From Nonomuraea indica (lineage in GTDB: Bacteria; Actinomycetota; Actinomycetes; Streptosporangiales; Streptosporangiaceae), in contig NZ_KZ559472.1 of the NCBI RefSeq assembly GCF_002850745.1, forward strand, positions 336,347-400,346: 64,000 nt of DNA, given 5' to 3'. Below the pieces are notes generated by a model, which saw only the letters and a list, made by a program, of their open reading frames with translations, was not told where the DNA came from and searched no databases. Below, in pieces: positions 17,501-25,323 of the stretch; position 1 is the stretch's first letter, and each line of letters starts with the position of its first letter. The position numbers and the translations under genes were made by a program.

Positions 17501-17708
17501 CGTCCACCAGGTGGGCCTGCCGTACCACTGGGGCTGGGGCGGAGACGGCCTGGTCACCGGCGACGTGGCCAACGACCTGCTGCCGCTCGTCCTCGATCCG
17601 AACGTCTACATCCAGGAGGGCAAGGCCATGACCTGTGACGTGCGGCCGGGGCGGCGGCCGAGGGGACGGGCGGCGCTCGACCTGCTGGAGATGTACCGCC
17701 ATGGCTGA
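14508..17708 (+). CDS. fdhA: Formate dehydrogenase alpha subunit, selenocysteine-containing (UGA at 15090-15092)
   Basis: 1,066 residues if the in-frame TGA at codon 195 is read as selenocysteine. The flanking text is NQARV-U-HSSTVPGLG, the exact place of the metal-liganding Cys/Sec in formate dehydrogenases. Both sides are collinear with one FDH-N/O-type molybdopterin enzyme: a [4Fe-4S] ligand set at Cys57, 60, 64 and 92, a GSNMAECHPVGFQW dinucleotide-binding segment and a C-terminal molybdopterin domain. It oxidises formate to CO2 at Mo/W-bis-MGD. No Tat signal is obvious at ATG 14508. Residues about 345-375 are a low-complexity insert. It overlaps fdhB by eight bases. Automatic annotation would split it at 15092. 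Confidence 0.93.
15093..15130 (+). promoter_or_regulatory. SECIS-like hairpin just after the UGA Sec codon
   Basis: GTCCCC (15105-15110) pairs perfectly with GGGGAC (15116-15121) around the loop GGTCT, 18-22 bases after the UGA. The GGUCU loop is the same as the SelB-binding loop of E. coli fdhF. Position and loop fit a bacterial SECIS element inside the coding sequence. Confidence 0.85.
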
Positions 17709-18573
17709 GCGGATGGGGTTCTTCACCGACACGAGCGTCTGCATCGGGTGCAAGGCGTGCGAGGTGGCCTGCAAGGAGTGGAACCAGCTCCCCGACGACG
17801 GCTTCGTCTTCGAGGCCACCTCCTACGACAACACCGGCATGCTGGGGGCGAGCACCTGGCGGCACGTCGCGTTCATCGAGCAGGCGCGGCCGGCGCCCGA
17901 CGGCGACGACGGCGTCGAGCGCTGGCTGATGTCCTCCGACGTGTGCAAGCACTGCACGCACGCCGCCTGCCTGGACGTCTGCCCGACGGGGGCGCTGTTC
18001 AGGACCGAGTTCGACACGGTGGTGGTGCAGTCCGACATCTGCAACGGGTGCGGCTACTGCGTGCCCGCCTGCCCGTTCGGGGTGATCGACCGGCGGGAGG
18101 AGGACGGGCGGGCCTGGAAGTGCACGATGTGCTACGACCGGCAGCGCGGCGGGCTAGAACCGGCCTGCGCCAAGGCGTGCCCGACCGACTCGATCCAGTT
18201 CGGGCCGCTCGACGAGCTGCGCAGCCGGGCCGAGGAGCGGGTGGCCCGGCTGCGGGCCGACGGGCGCGAGGAGGCCCGCCTGTACGGCGAGAGCCCTTCG
18301 GACGGGGTCGGGGGAGCGGGGGCGTTCTTCCTGCTGCTGGACGAGCCCGAGGTGTACGGCCTGCCGCCGGACCCGGTGGTGACCACCCGGGACCTGCCGG
18401 CCCTGTGGCGCTGGGCGGGCGCGGCGGCCGTGTCGGCGGCGGGGGCCGTGGCGCTGGCGTTCCTGGGCCCGCGCGGGTGGGGCGGCTCGCGTGGACGGGG
18501 CCGGTGGGGCGGCTCCCGCGGCCTGCCGGGCTCGCACGGTGTGCTCGGCTCGCGTGGGGGAGGCGGGCGGTGA
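17701..18573 (+). CDS. fdhB: Formate dehydrogenase iron-sulfur subunit
   Basis: 290 residues from ATG 17701. Four Cys clusters for four [4Fe-4S] centres can be read: CIGCKACEVAC (14-24), CKHCTHAACLDVCP, CNGCGYCVPACP and CTMCYDR with CAKACP. A hydrophobic segment (about 240-262) near the C-terminus matches the membrane anchor of FDH-N beta subunits. The last 25 residues are an unusual Gly/Arg/Ser-rich tail. It passes electrons from FdhA towards the membrane subunit. Confidence 0.93.
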   Translation: MAERMGFFTDTSVCIGCKACEVACKEWNQLPDDGFVFEATSYDNTGMLGASTWRHVAFIEQARPAPDGDDGVERWLMSSDVCKHCTHAACLDVCPTGALFRTEFDTVVVQSDICNGCGYCVPACPFGVIDRREEDGRAWKCTMCYDRQRGGLEPACAKACPTDSIQFGPLDELRSRAEERVARLRADGREEARLYGESPSDGVGGAGAFFLLLDEPEVYGLPPDPVVTTRDLPALWRWAGAAAVSAAGAVALAFLGPRGWGGSRGRGRWGGSRGLPGSHGVLGSRGGGGR

Positions 18574-19568
18574 CGCGGGAGCGGGCCGTGGTGCCGGAGG
18601 CGGAGTTCCGGTCCTACTACGGCCGTCCGGTGATCAAGCCGCCCATCTGGCACGAGCCCCACATGCCGACATATCTCTATCTGGGCGGGATGTCCGGAGT
18701 CTCGTCCATGATGGCCGTCATGGCCCGGCTGACCGGCCGCGACCGCCTGGCCGGCACCGCCCGCGTCGCCGCCGCCGCGGGGGCGGCCTTCGGAGCCGCC
18801 CTGCTCGCCGCCGAACTGGGCAGGCCCGAACGGTTCCTCAACATGCTGCGGATCTTCAAGCCCACCTCCCCGATGAGCGTCGGCTCATGGATCCTCGCCG
18901 CGCAGGGCGGCCTGTCGGCCGCGGCGCTGGTCGGTCCACTGGACGGCGCCTCGCCCGGCGGCCTGCCGGATGTGCTCCCGGGCGTCCGGACCGGTGGCCC
19001 GGACGGCCCGCTCGCCGGCGTCCTGCGGCCCCTCGGTGACGCGGCGCTGCTGGCCAGCGGCGTGACCGGGCCGCTGACCGCCACCTACACCGCCGTACTC
19101 GTCGCCGACACCGCCGTGCCCGCCTGGCACGAGGCGTACCGGGAGCTGCCGTTCCTGTTCGCGGGCAGCGCGATGGCCGCCGCCGGGGCGGTCTCGATGC
19201 TCGGCACCCCCCGGGCCCACGCCGGCCCCGCGCGGGCCGTGGCCGTGCTCGGAGCCGCCATGGAGACGGTCGCGGGCGAGGCCATGGAACGCCGGCTCGG
19301 CTTCCTCGGCGAGCCGTACCGGACGGGGCGGGCGGGCCGGCTCATGCGCACCGCCCGCGCCCTGACGGCGGGCGGCGGGCTGCTGGCGGTGGTCGCCGGA
19401 CGCAGCCGCACCCTGACCGCGCTGTCCGGCCTCGCGCTCACCGCCGGCTCCCTGTGCACCCGCTTCGGCATCCTCGAAGCGGGCCGCGCCTCGGCCGCCG
19501 ACCCCAAGTACACGGTCGTCCCCCAACGCCGGCGCCTCGACGCGGCCCGTGAGCGCCAGGACTCCTAG
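18570..19568 (+). CDS. NrfD/PsrC-type membrane subunit of the formate dehydrogenase
   Basis: 332 residues from GTG 18570, overlapping the fdhB stop. The N-terminus YYGRPVIKPPIWHEPHMPTY is followed by about eight hydrophobic helices, as in polysulfide reductase/NrfD quinone-interacting subunits. It replaces the cytochrome b subunit of classical FDH-N, so electrons probably enter the menaquinone pool. The C-terminus (DPKYTVVPQRRR) is typical of the actinobacterial FDH version. Confidence 0.85.
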   Translation: MTRERAVVPEAEFRSYYGRPVIKPPIWHEPHMPTYLYLGGMSGVSSMMAVMARLTGRDRLAGTARVAAAAGAAFGAALLAAELGRPERFLNMLRIFKPTSPMSVGSWILAAQGGLSAAALVGPLDGASPGGLPDVLPGVRTGGPDGPLAGVLRPLGDAALLASGVTGPLTATYTAVLVADTAVPAWHEAYRELPFLFAGSAMAAAGAVSMLGTPRAHAGPARAVAVLGAAMETVAGEAMERRLGFLGEPYRTGRAGRLMRTARALTAGGGLLAVVAGRSRTLTALSGLALTAGSLCTRFGILEAGRASAADPKYTVVPQRRRLDAARERQDS

Positions 19569-19612
19569 CCGGACCGCCCGCACACCGGGGACGCCGACGC
19601 GGCTCGGCCGGC

Positions 19613-19646
19613 GACCGGCGCGCGCCGCGGACCGGCGCGCGCCGCG
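19613..19646. repeat. Two 17-bp direct repeats after the FDH operon
   Basis: GACCGGCGCGCGCCGCG is repeated twice without a gap (19613-19629, 19630-19646) between the convergent FDH and MarR genes. Each copy contains the palindrome CGGCGCGCGCCG. It may act as a terminator. Confidence 0.5.
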
Positions 19647-19669
19647 GACCGGAGCGGGCAGGCGGGGGG

Positions 19670-20113
19670 TCAGGGCGTGGCCTGGCGGAGTTCCGCGGTG
19701 GCGGAGCGGTGGGCCTCGGTGACGCGGGCGAACATGTCCAGCAGCAGCGGCGCCTGTTCGGGCCCGTAGTGCAGGGCCAGAGCGTCCAGGTGCCGCCGTG
19801 AGGTCGCGCAGGCGGCGTGGTAGTCGTCCAGGCCGCCCTCGACCAGCTCCACGGTGATCGTGCGCCGGTCGCGTTCGCCCCGCACCCGGCGCACGTAGCC
19901 CGCCTTCTCCAGCCGGTCGATCAGCCGGGTGGCGGAGGCCGACGGCAGCCCGAGCTCCTCGGCGATCGCCCCCACGGCGAGCGGCCCGCGCGTCTCCAGC
20001 AGCATGGTGGCGGCGACGTCCGCCGGTTGCAGGCCGAGCCGGTCGGCGACCGCCTCGTTGTGCAGCACGATCGAGATCAGGAACTCGCGGAAGACCGCCT
20101 CGCCGGGATGCAT
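19670..20113 (-). CDS. MarR-family transcriptional regulator
   Basis: 147 residues from ATG 20113 (GTG 20122 is an alternative). The winged helix-turn-helix is in GAIAEELGLPSASATRLIDR, with the wing VRRVRGERDRRTITV. It is divergent from the flavin monooxygenase, with a perfect 11-bp inverted repeat between them, so it probably represses both genes and responds to a small aromatic molecule that may be the monooxygenase substrate. Confidence 0.88.
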   Translation of the reverse strand: MHPGEAVFREFLISIVLHNEAVADRLGLQPADVAATMLLETRGPLAVGAIAEELGLPSASATRLIDRLEKAGYVRRVRGERDRRTITVELVEGGLDDYHAACATSRRHLDALALHYGPEQAPLLLDMFARVTEAHRSATAELRQATP

Positions 20114-20143
20114 GTGGGCCACTTTCCCAACCTACTCCCCGAC

Positions 20144-20170
20144 GGAGTATCTTCGAAGTGAAGATACTCC
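20144..20170. promoter_or_regulatory. Operator palindrome between MarR and monooxygenase genes
   Basis: GGAGTATCTTC (20144-20154) and GAAGATACTCC (20160-20170) form a perfect 11-bp inverted repeat with a five-base spacer. It lies upstream of both divergent genes and just before the monooxygenase ribosome binding site. Confidence 0.75.
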
Positions 20171-20184
20171 GATATGGAGGAGAT

Positions 20185-21318
20185 ATGGATGTTCTCGTCA
20201 TCGGCGCCGGCGTGGGCGGGCTCGCCGTGGCGCGCGTGCTGCTGGCCGCGGGCCACCGCGTGCGGGTCCACGAGCAGGCCCCCGGCCCCCGGACGGGCGG
20301 CAAGGCGGTGCTCGTCTGGAGCAACGGCAACGCCGTCCTGGCCGACATCGGCGTCAGCCTCGACGGCGTGGGAGCGCGCATCGACCGCATCGACGCGCTG
20401 ACCTCCGACGGCCGGCTGCGCACCAGCATGGACATCGCCCACGCGGCCGGCCGCTACGGCTTCGTCACCAAGGCGATCGCCCGCCGTGACCTCCAGGAAC
20501 GCCTGGCCGACGGGCTCCCCGACGGCCTCGTCCGCTACGGCGCGACCTGCCGGGCGGTGACCCAGGACCGGGGCCGGGTCACGGCGACCTTCAGTGACGG
20601 CTCGACCGACACGGGCGACCTGCTCATCGGGGCCGACGGCCACCACTCGGTCGTCCGGCGGCACCTGTGGGGCGAGAACACCGTCCAGCCGGCGACGTTC
20701 GGCACCTGGCAGGGACTCAGCCCGATCGACATCGACATCACCGACACCGCCCGCCACCTGATGATCTCGGGACGGGAGGGCGCGTGCGGCCTCATGCCGG
20801 CGGGCGGCGGGCTGCTGCAGTGGTGGTTCGACGTGCGCTGGTCGCCTGCCGACCCGCGGCCCGCCGCGCCGCTGGCCGAGCTGAGGAGACGGTTCGGGCA
20901 CTGGGCGTCCCCCGTCCCCGAGGTGCTCGCCGCCGCCACCGAGGACGACCTCGAATTCTTCGGCCACCACTGGAACAAGGTCCGCCCGGTGGTGGGCGAG
21001 GGTCGCATCACCCTGATCGGCGACGCCGCCCACACCATGCCGCCCACCCTGGGGCAGGGCGCCAACCAGACCCTGGAGGACGCGTGGGTGCTCGGACGCG
21101 AGCTGGCCAAGGGCGGCGACGACCCGGCGGCACGGCTGCGCTCCTACGAGAAGGCCCGGTACCCGCACATCTCCCTGGTCTCCCGGCTGGCCAGGCGCAA
21201 TCCCGCCAATTGGCGCACCCCGCCGGCCCTCGCCAGGCTGTTCCCCGAGACGCTCCAGACCACCATGCTCGCCCGCTTCAGCAACCGCCTCACCGAGCCC
21301 GCCCCGCCGTCCCCCTGA
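20185..21318 (+). CDS. FAD-dependent monooxygenase (aromatic hydroxylase family)
   Basis: 377 residues from ATG 20185, with GGAGG at 20176-20180. The Rossmann GxGxxG motif is VIGAGVGGLAVARVL (about 4-18), DG motif is LIGADGHHSVVRRHL, and the GD motif is ITLIGDAAHTMPPTLGQGANQTLEDA, all of the PHBH-like class A hydroxylases. It would use NAD(P)H and O2 to hydroxylate a substrate I cannot name. Regulation by the divergent MarR is likely. Confidence 0.88.
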   Translation: MDVLVIGAGVGGLAVARVLLAAGHRVRVHEQAPGPRTGGKAVLVWSNGNAVLADIGVSLDGVGARIDRIDALTSDGRLRTSMDIAHAAGRYGFVTKAIARRDLQERLADGLPDGLVRYGATCRAVTQDRGRVTATFSDGSTDTGDLLIGADGHHSVVRRHLWGENTVQPATFGTWQGLSPIDIDITDTARHLMISGREGACGLMPAGGGLLQWWFDVRWSPADPRPAAPLAELRRRFGHWASPVPEVLAAATEDDLEFFGHHWNKVRPVVGEGRITLIGDAAHTMPPTLGQGANQTLEDAWVLGRELAKGGDDPAARLRSYEKARYPHISLVSRLARRNPANWRTPPALARLFPETLQTTMLARFSNRLTEPAPPSP

Positions 21319-21342
21319 CGACCGCGGGCGAGGTGACCGCGC

Positions 21343-21792
21343 TCAGTGTCGGGATTCCTTCGGACGGCGGGCGGCCAGGACGTAACCCAGCGCGATCATG
21401 CCGAGGCCGAGGAACAGGTGCAGCCAGTTGTCGGCCGCGTTGACCGGCACGAAGTTCACCGAGCTCGTGCGGTCGATCAGCATGCCGTAGAGCCACACCA
21501 TGAGATACAGGACGCCTCCGGCCACGAGGTAGATCTGGGACCCGCGCCAGGAGCGGGCCGCCAGCACGCCGGCGGCACCGAAGAGAAGGTGAACGATGTT
21601 GTGCAGAACGGACACCTGGAACAGGCCCATCAACAGAGCGCCGGAGTGGGGCCCGGCGAACCGCATGCTCTCCTGACCAGCGGTGATCCCGGGGACGAAG
21701 CCCAGCACACCGACCAGGAGGAACACCGCCCCCACCACCGCCGCGGCGACCTGGACCGGTGTACGGAACGACCGGTTCGATGATCGCGCCAT
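21343..21792 (-). CDS. DUF4383 membrane protein
   Basis: 149 residues from ATG 21792, with GGAGGAC upstream. Four hydrophobic helices are seen, with the family-like stretch HNIVHLLFGAAGVLAAR and NAADNWLHLFLGLGMI. DUF4383 proteins are common small actinobacterial membrane proteins with no established role. It converges on the monooxygenase gene. Confidence 0.8.
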   Translation of the reverse strand: MARSSNRSFRTPVQVAAAVVGAVFLLVGVLGFVPGITAGQESMRFAGPHSGALLMGLFQVSVLHNIVHLLFGAAGVLAARSWRGSQIYLVAGGVLYLMVWLYGMLIDRTSSVNFVPVNAADNWLHLFLGLGMIALGYVLAARRPKESRH

Positions 21793-22120
21793 GAGTCCTC
21801 CCCCCATGGATGACCCGAACGCCGCTCCTACCCGCGGGCTCGTTCGGCACACCCACGGCGCGTACAAGACGCTGATGGAGCGCGGTGGTCACCGGCCATG
21901 CCGGCCGGTGCTGCCGGCGTCGCCCGGACGGCGTGCGGATGCATCGGGGACGGAGCAGGTCTTGGAGCCGGACCGTCCTGCCGCTTGCAGGTCGGCGTGC
22001 GTGTGGTGACTGCCGCGGACACCGGCCCGTCCGCGCGGCCCCGAACGCCGACTGATCGCCGGCCCGACGGGTAGGGCCATCGCGGGGCACCGGGCCCGTG
22101 CCGGAGAGGACACTGCGATC

Positions 22121-22666
22121 ATGAGCCAGGGGCGGCGATCGGCGCGAACCCAGGGGGAAGGGGAGCGTGGCCGGTCAGTGGCGGCCGCCGCACTGGTCGG
22201 GGCGGCGGCGATGGCGGCGGTCGACGAGATCGTGTTCCACCAGGTGCTGGGCTGGCATCACTTCTTCGACCGCTCCACGCCGGCGATCGGCCTCCTGTCG
22301 GACGGGTTGCTGCACACCGCCGAGCTGCTGGCCCTGGTGGCGGGGTTCGTGATGTGGGCTGATCTACGCCGCCGCCGAGCGCTGTCGGCGGCGCACGCCT
22401 CGGCCGGCCTGCTGCTGGGGCTGGGCGGTTTCCAGCTGTTCGACGGCCTGGTCAACCACAAGGTGTTGTGGCTGCACCAGATCCGCTACGGCGTCCCGGA
22501 CCTGCTGCCCTACGACGTGGCCTGGAACGGCGCCGGGCTGGTGCTGGTGGCGGCCGGGACGGTGCTGGCCGTCCGGGCTCGCCGCGTCGGCCGGCGCGCG
22601 CAGCCGGGCACGCGCACGGGGCCGGACGCCGGCCCGGACACGGATCAGGAGGAGATCCATCGGTGA
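22121..22666 (+). CDS. DUF2243 membrane protein
   Basis: 181 residues with four predicted helices. FHQVLGWHHFFDRSTPAIGL and LFDGLVNHKVLWLHQIRYG are the characteristic His-containing segments of DUF2243. It overlaps the following CtaG-like gene by four bases, the usual pairing, which suggests a joint role in copper handling or oxidase assembly. The function of the family is not established. Confidence 0.82.
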   Translation: MSQGRRSARTQGEGERGRSVAAAALVGAAAMAAVDEIVFHQVLGWHHFFDRSTPAIGLLSDGLLHTAELLALVAGFVMWADLRRRRALSAAHASAGLLLGLGGFQLFDGLVNHKVLWLHQIRYGVPDLLPYDVAWNGAGLVLVAAGTVLAVRARRVGRRAQPGTRTGPDAGPDTDQEEIHR

Positions 22667-23496
22667 CGCCGGGACACGCTCACCAGGCCGGGCCGGAGGC
22701 GGCGCAGCTGCCGGCCCTCTGCCTGGTCGTCCTTGCTGCCGCGGTCTACCTGATGGCCGCGCATCGGTTGCGCCGCCGGGGCTCGGCCTGGTCGTGGACG
22801 TGGCAGGCATCCTTCATCACGGGCGCCGTACTGCTGGCGGTCGCTCTCACCCTGCCGGTGCCGGCCGGACCGTTCACCTCGCACATGAGCCGGCATCTGC
22901 TGGCCGGGATGGTCGCTCCCGTGCTGCTGGTGCTCGGGCGGCCCCTGCGGCTGGCACTGCGCGTGCTGCGGCCGAGCCGGGTGCGCCGCGCTGTGTTGGC
23001 GGTGGTTCATTCGCGCCCGGCCGGGTGGATGGTGAGCCCTGCCGTGGCGGTGGTGCTGGACATGGGAGGGCTCTGGCTGCTGTATCGCACGCCGCTGCTG
23101 GCGGCCAGCGGTCACCACGGGTGGCTGCACGCCGTCGTGCACATGCACGTGGTGGTCGCCGGGACGCTGTTCGCCTTCGCCGTCTGCCAGGTCGAGCCGG
23201 TGCGTCGGCGGTGGAGCCTGCCCTGGCGCGCGGGCGCACTCCTGGTCGGTGGGGCCGCGCATGCGGTGCTCGCCAAGACCCTGTACGCCACGCCGCCGCC
23301 GGGCACCGCCTTCGCCGCGCCGGATCTGCGGGCCGGCGCCCAGCTGATGTACTACGGCGGTGATGCGGTGGAGTTGGCGCTGGCCGCCGTCGTCGCCGCC
23401 CAGTGGTATGCCGTCACCGGCCGCGCCCACCGCCGTGCGTTCCGCCGTGCCCGTCGCCGGACGACGGCCGCCCCCGGCCCGGCGCCGGTGACCTGA
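22663..23496 (+). CDS. Cytochrome c oxidase assembly-like membrane protein (CtaG/Caa3 type)
   Basis: 277 residues from GTG 22663. About seven hydrophobic helices are seen, with FTSHMSRHLLAGMVAPVLLV, HAVVHMHVVVAGTLFAF and MYYGGDAVELALA, all typical His/Met-bearing segments of caa3_CtaG proteins that supply copper to terminal oxidases. It is coupled to the DUF2243 gene. Confidence 0.83.
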   Translation: MTPGHAHQAGPEAAQLPALCLVVLAAAVYLMAAHRLRRRGSAWSWTWQASFITGAVLLAVALTLPVPAGPFTSHMSRHLLAGMVAPVLLVLGRPLRLALRVLRPSRVRRAVLAVVHSRPAGWMVSPAVAVVLDMGGLWLLYRTPLLAASGHHGWLHAVVHMHVVVAGTLFAFAVCQVEPVRRRWSLPWRAGALLVGGAAHAVLAKTLYATPPPGTAFAAPDLRAGAQLMYYGGDAVELALAAVVAAQWYAVTGRAHRRAFRRARRRTTAAPGPAPVT

Positions 23497-23663
23497 GCCC
23501 TGCTCCGGGTGCCGCCGTCCTGAGCCGCTCTTCGATGTCCTCGATCACCGTGCATGACCGGGCGTCCGCGACACCCTCCTTTTTTTGGGGCAATTTCGCA
23601 AGCTTTGTCCGTTTGTCGGGAGGGTGCCCGGGGAGGGTTCCGCTCACCACGGAGGAGAACGAT

Positions 23664-23855
23664 ATGACCGAGCCACAGCAGCCGGAGATTCGGCGATCGG
23701 GCAAGGGCGGCACGAGCGACGAGGAAGTGGACGTCATCCCCGAATCGCCCAGTGCCAAGCCGTCTGGCGGGCCACACGGAACCGACAAAGGCGACAAGGG
23801 TGGCGGCGAGGGCGGCGGCGTGCCTCCGGACCAGCAGTCGCCGTACCCGTCCTGA
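23664..23855 (+). CDS. Small polar Gly-rich protein
   Basis: 63 residues, with a strong GGAGGAG upstream of ATG 23664. The sequence is polar and probably disordered (GTDKGDKGGGEGGGVPPD), without Cys or hydrophobic segments. I do not recognise a family. A run of T7 at 23580-23586 lies in the otherwise gene-free 167 bases before it. Confidence 0.6.
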   Translation: MTEPQQPEIRRSGKGGTSDEEVDVIPESPSAKPSGGPHGTDKGDKGGGEGGGVPPDQQSPYPS

Positions 23856-24024
23856 CCATGAGCGGACCGACGTGAGCACCGAGCCGGCCGAGCACGGAAG
23901 CAGCGAGGAGGCCTGCGGGACGCGCTGACCCCGACCGAGGAAGCGGCGCCCGCCGCGACACACCGGGTGCACGGCCGGACGCCAGGGCGGTGATTCCCGT
24001 CCGTCTCCGCCTATGTTCGAAGAT

Positions 24025-25323
24025 ATGGACCGACGCAGGCTGGTGCCCCGCACCGACGCCGTGCTCGCCGACCCGCGCCTGGTGGAGGCCGGCGGGCGGC
24101 TCGGTCGGCCGGTCGTCAAGGAGGCGGTGACGCGGGCCCAGGAACGGGCGCGGCGCGGCGAGATCGGCCCCGAGGAGGTGGCCGACGCGGCGGTGGCGGC
24201 CCTGCCGGCGCACGCGGCGAGCCTGCGCCCCGTCGTCAACGCGACGGGCGTGCTCGTCCACACCAACCTCGGCCGGGCTCCGCTGTCGGCGGCGGCCGTC
24301 GAGGCGATGGCCGCGGCCTCCGGGCCGGCCGACGTCGAGTTCGACCTGGTGACGGGCCGCCGGGCGATGCGGGGCCGGGGCGCGCTGGAGGCGCTCGCCG
24401 GTGCCGTGCCCGCGGCGGAGGACGTGCACGTCGTCAACAACAACGCCGCCGCGCTCGTCCTGGTCGCCACCGCGCTCGCCGCCGGGCGCGAGATCGTGAT
24501 CAGCCGGGGCGAGCTGGTGGAGATCGGCGACGGGTTCCGCATTCCCGACCTGCTCACCTCCACCGGGGCGCGGCTGCGCGAGGTGGGCACCACCAACCGC
24601 ACCTCCGCTCGCGACTATGCGGAGGCGGTGGGCCCCCAGACGGGGTTCGTGCTCAAGGTCCACCCGTCGAACTTCCGGATCGAGGGGTTCACCGGCTCCG
24701 CCGCGGTGCCCGAGCTGACCGGGCTCGGCGTGCCCGTCGTCGTGGACATCGGCTCGGGCCTGTGCGCCCGCGAGCCGATGCTGCCCGCCGAGCCCGACGC
24801 CACCACCATGATCGAGGCGGGGGCCGACCTGGTGACGGCCAGCGGCGACAAGCTGCTGGGCGGGCCGCAGGCCGGCCTGCTCCTCGGCCGCCGCGACCTG
24901 GTCGAACGCTGCCGGCGGCATCCGCTCGCCCGCGCGCTGCGGGTCGGCAAGCTCACCCTCGCCGCGCTGGAGGCGACGCTGCGCGGTCCCGTGCCGCCGG
25001 TCAGGCAGGCGCTGCACGCCGATCAGGCGGGGCTGGTGGAGCGCGCCGCGGCCGTGGCCGGCCGGCTGGCCGAGGCGGGGGTGGACGCGCGCGGGGTGCC
25101 GAGCGAGGCCGCGGTGGGCGGCGGCGGCGCGCCCGGCGTGACGCTGCCGAGCGCCGCCGTGAGCCTGCCCGACCGGTTCGCCGTCCCGCTGCGCGGCGGC
25201 GATCCGCCGGTCGTCGGCCGGATCGAGAGCGGCAGGCTGCTGCTCGACCTGCGCACGGTCCCGCCCGAGCGCGACGCCGACGTGGTCGGCGCGGTGCTGT
25301 CGGCCGCGGGGGTGCGGGGCTGA
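24025..25323 (+). CDS. selA: L-seryl-tRNA(Sec) selenium transferase
   Basis: 432 residues from ATG 24025 (ATG 24013 is also possible; neither has a clear ribosome binding site). The PLP enzyme converts Ser-tRNA(Sec) to Sec-tRNA(Sec) with selenophosphate. Signatures are VNATGVLVHTNLGRAPLS, RGELVEIGDGFRIPDL, EVGTTNRTSARDY, VVDIGSGL and the PLP-lysine segment SGDKLLGGPQAGLLLGRRDL. It overlaps selB (TGATG). It serves the UGA-containing formate dehydrogenase 9 kb upstream. Confidence 0.95.
   Translation: MDRRRLVPRTDAVLADPRLVEAGGRLGRPVVKEAVTRAQERARRGEIGPEEVADAAVAALPAHAASLRPVVNATGVLVHTNLGRAPLSAAAVEAMAAASGPADVEFDLVTGRRAMRGRGALEALAGAVPAAEDVHVVNNNAAALVLVATALAAGREIVISRGELVEIGDGFRIPDLLTSTGARLREVGTTNRTSARDYAEAVGPQTGFVLKVHPSNFRIEGFTGSAAVPELTGLGVPVVVDIGSGLCAREPMLPAEPDATTMIEAGADLVTASGDKLLGGPQAGLLLGRRDLVERCRRHPLARALRVGKLTLAALEATLRGPVPPVRQALHADQAGLVERAAAVAGRLAEAGVDARGVPSEAAVGGGGAPGVTLPSAAVSLPDRFAVPLRGGDPPVVGRIESGRLLLDLRTVPPERDADVVGAVLSAAGVRG

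Noticed and set aside
15093..17708. Reading fdhA as two genes or as a pseudogene broken at 15090
   Set aside because: The residues on both sides align with one enzyme, the UGA is at the active-site Cys/Sec position, a SECIS-like hairpin follows and selA/selB are nearby.
13605..17819. 1,404-residue antisense frame opposite the NikC-type permease and fdhA
   Set aside because: A mirror of GC-rich codon bias; fdhA is established by its Fe-S and Sec motifs. No start site or family features on the antisense frame.
23497..24024. Search for tRNA(Sec) (selC) and selD near selA/selB
   Set aside because: No cloverleaf with a UCA anticodon or a T-arm GGTTCRA segment was seen by eye here or in the other gaps, and no selenide-water dikinase gene was found. 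They probably lie elsewhere in the genome.
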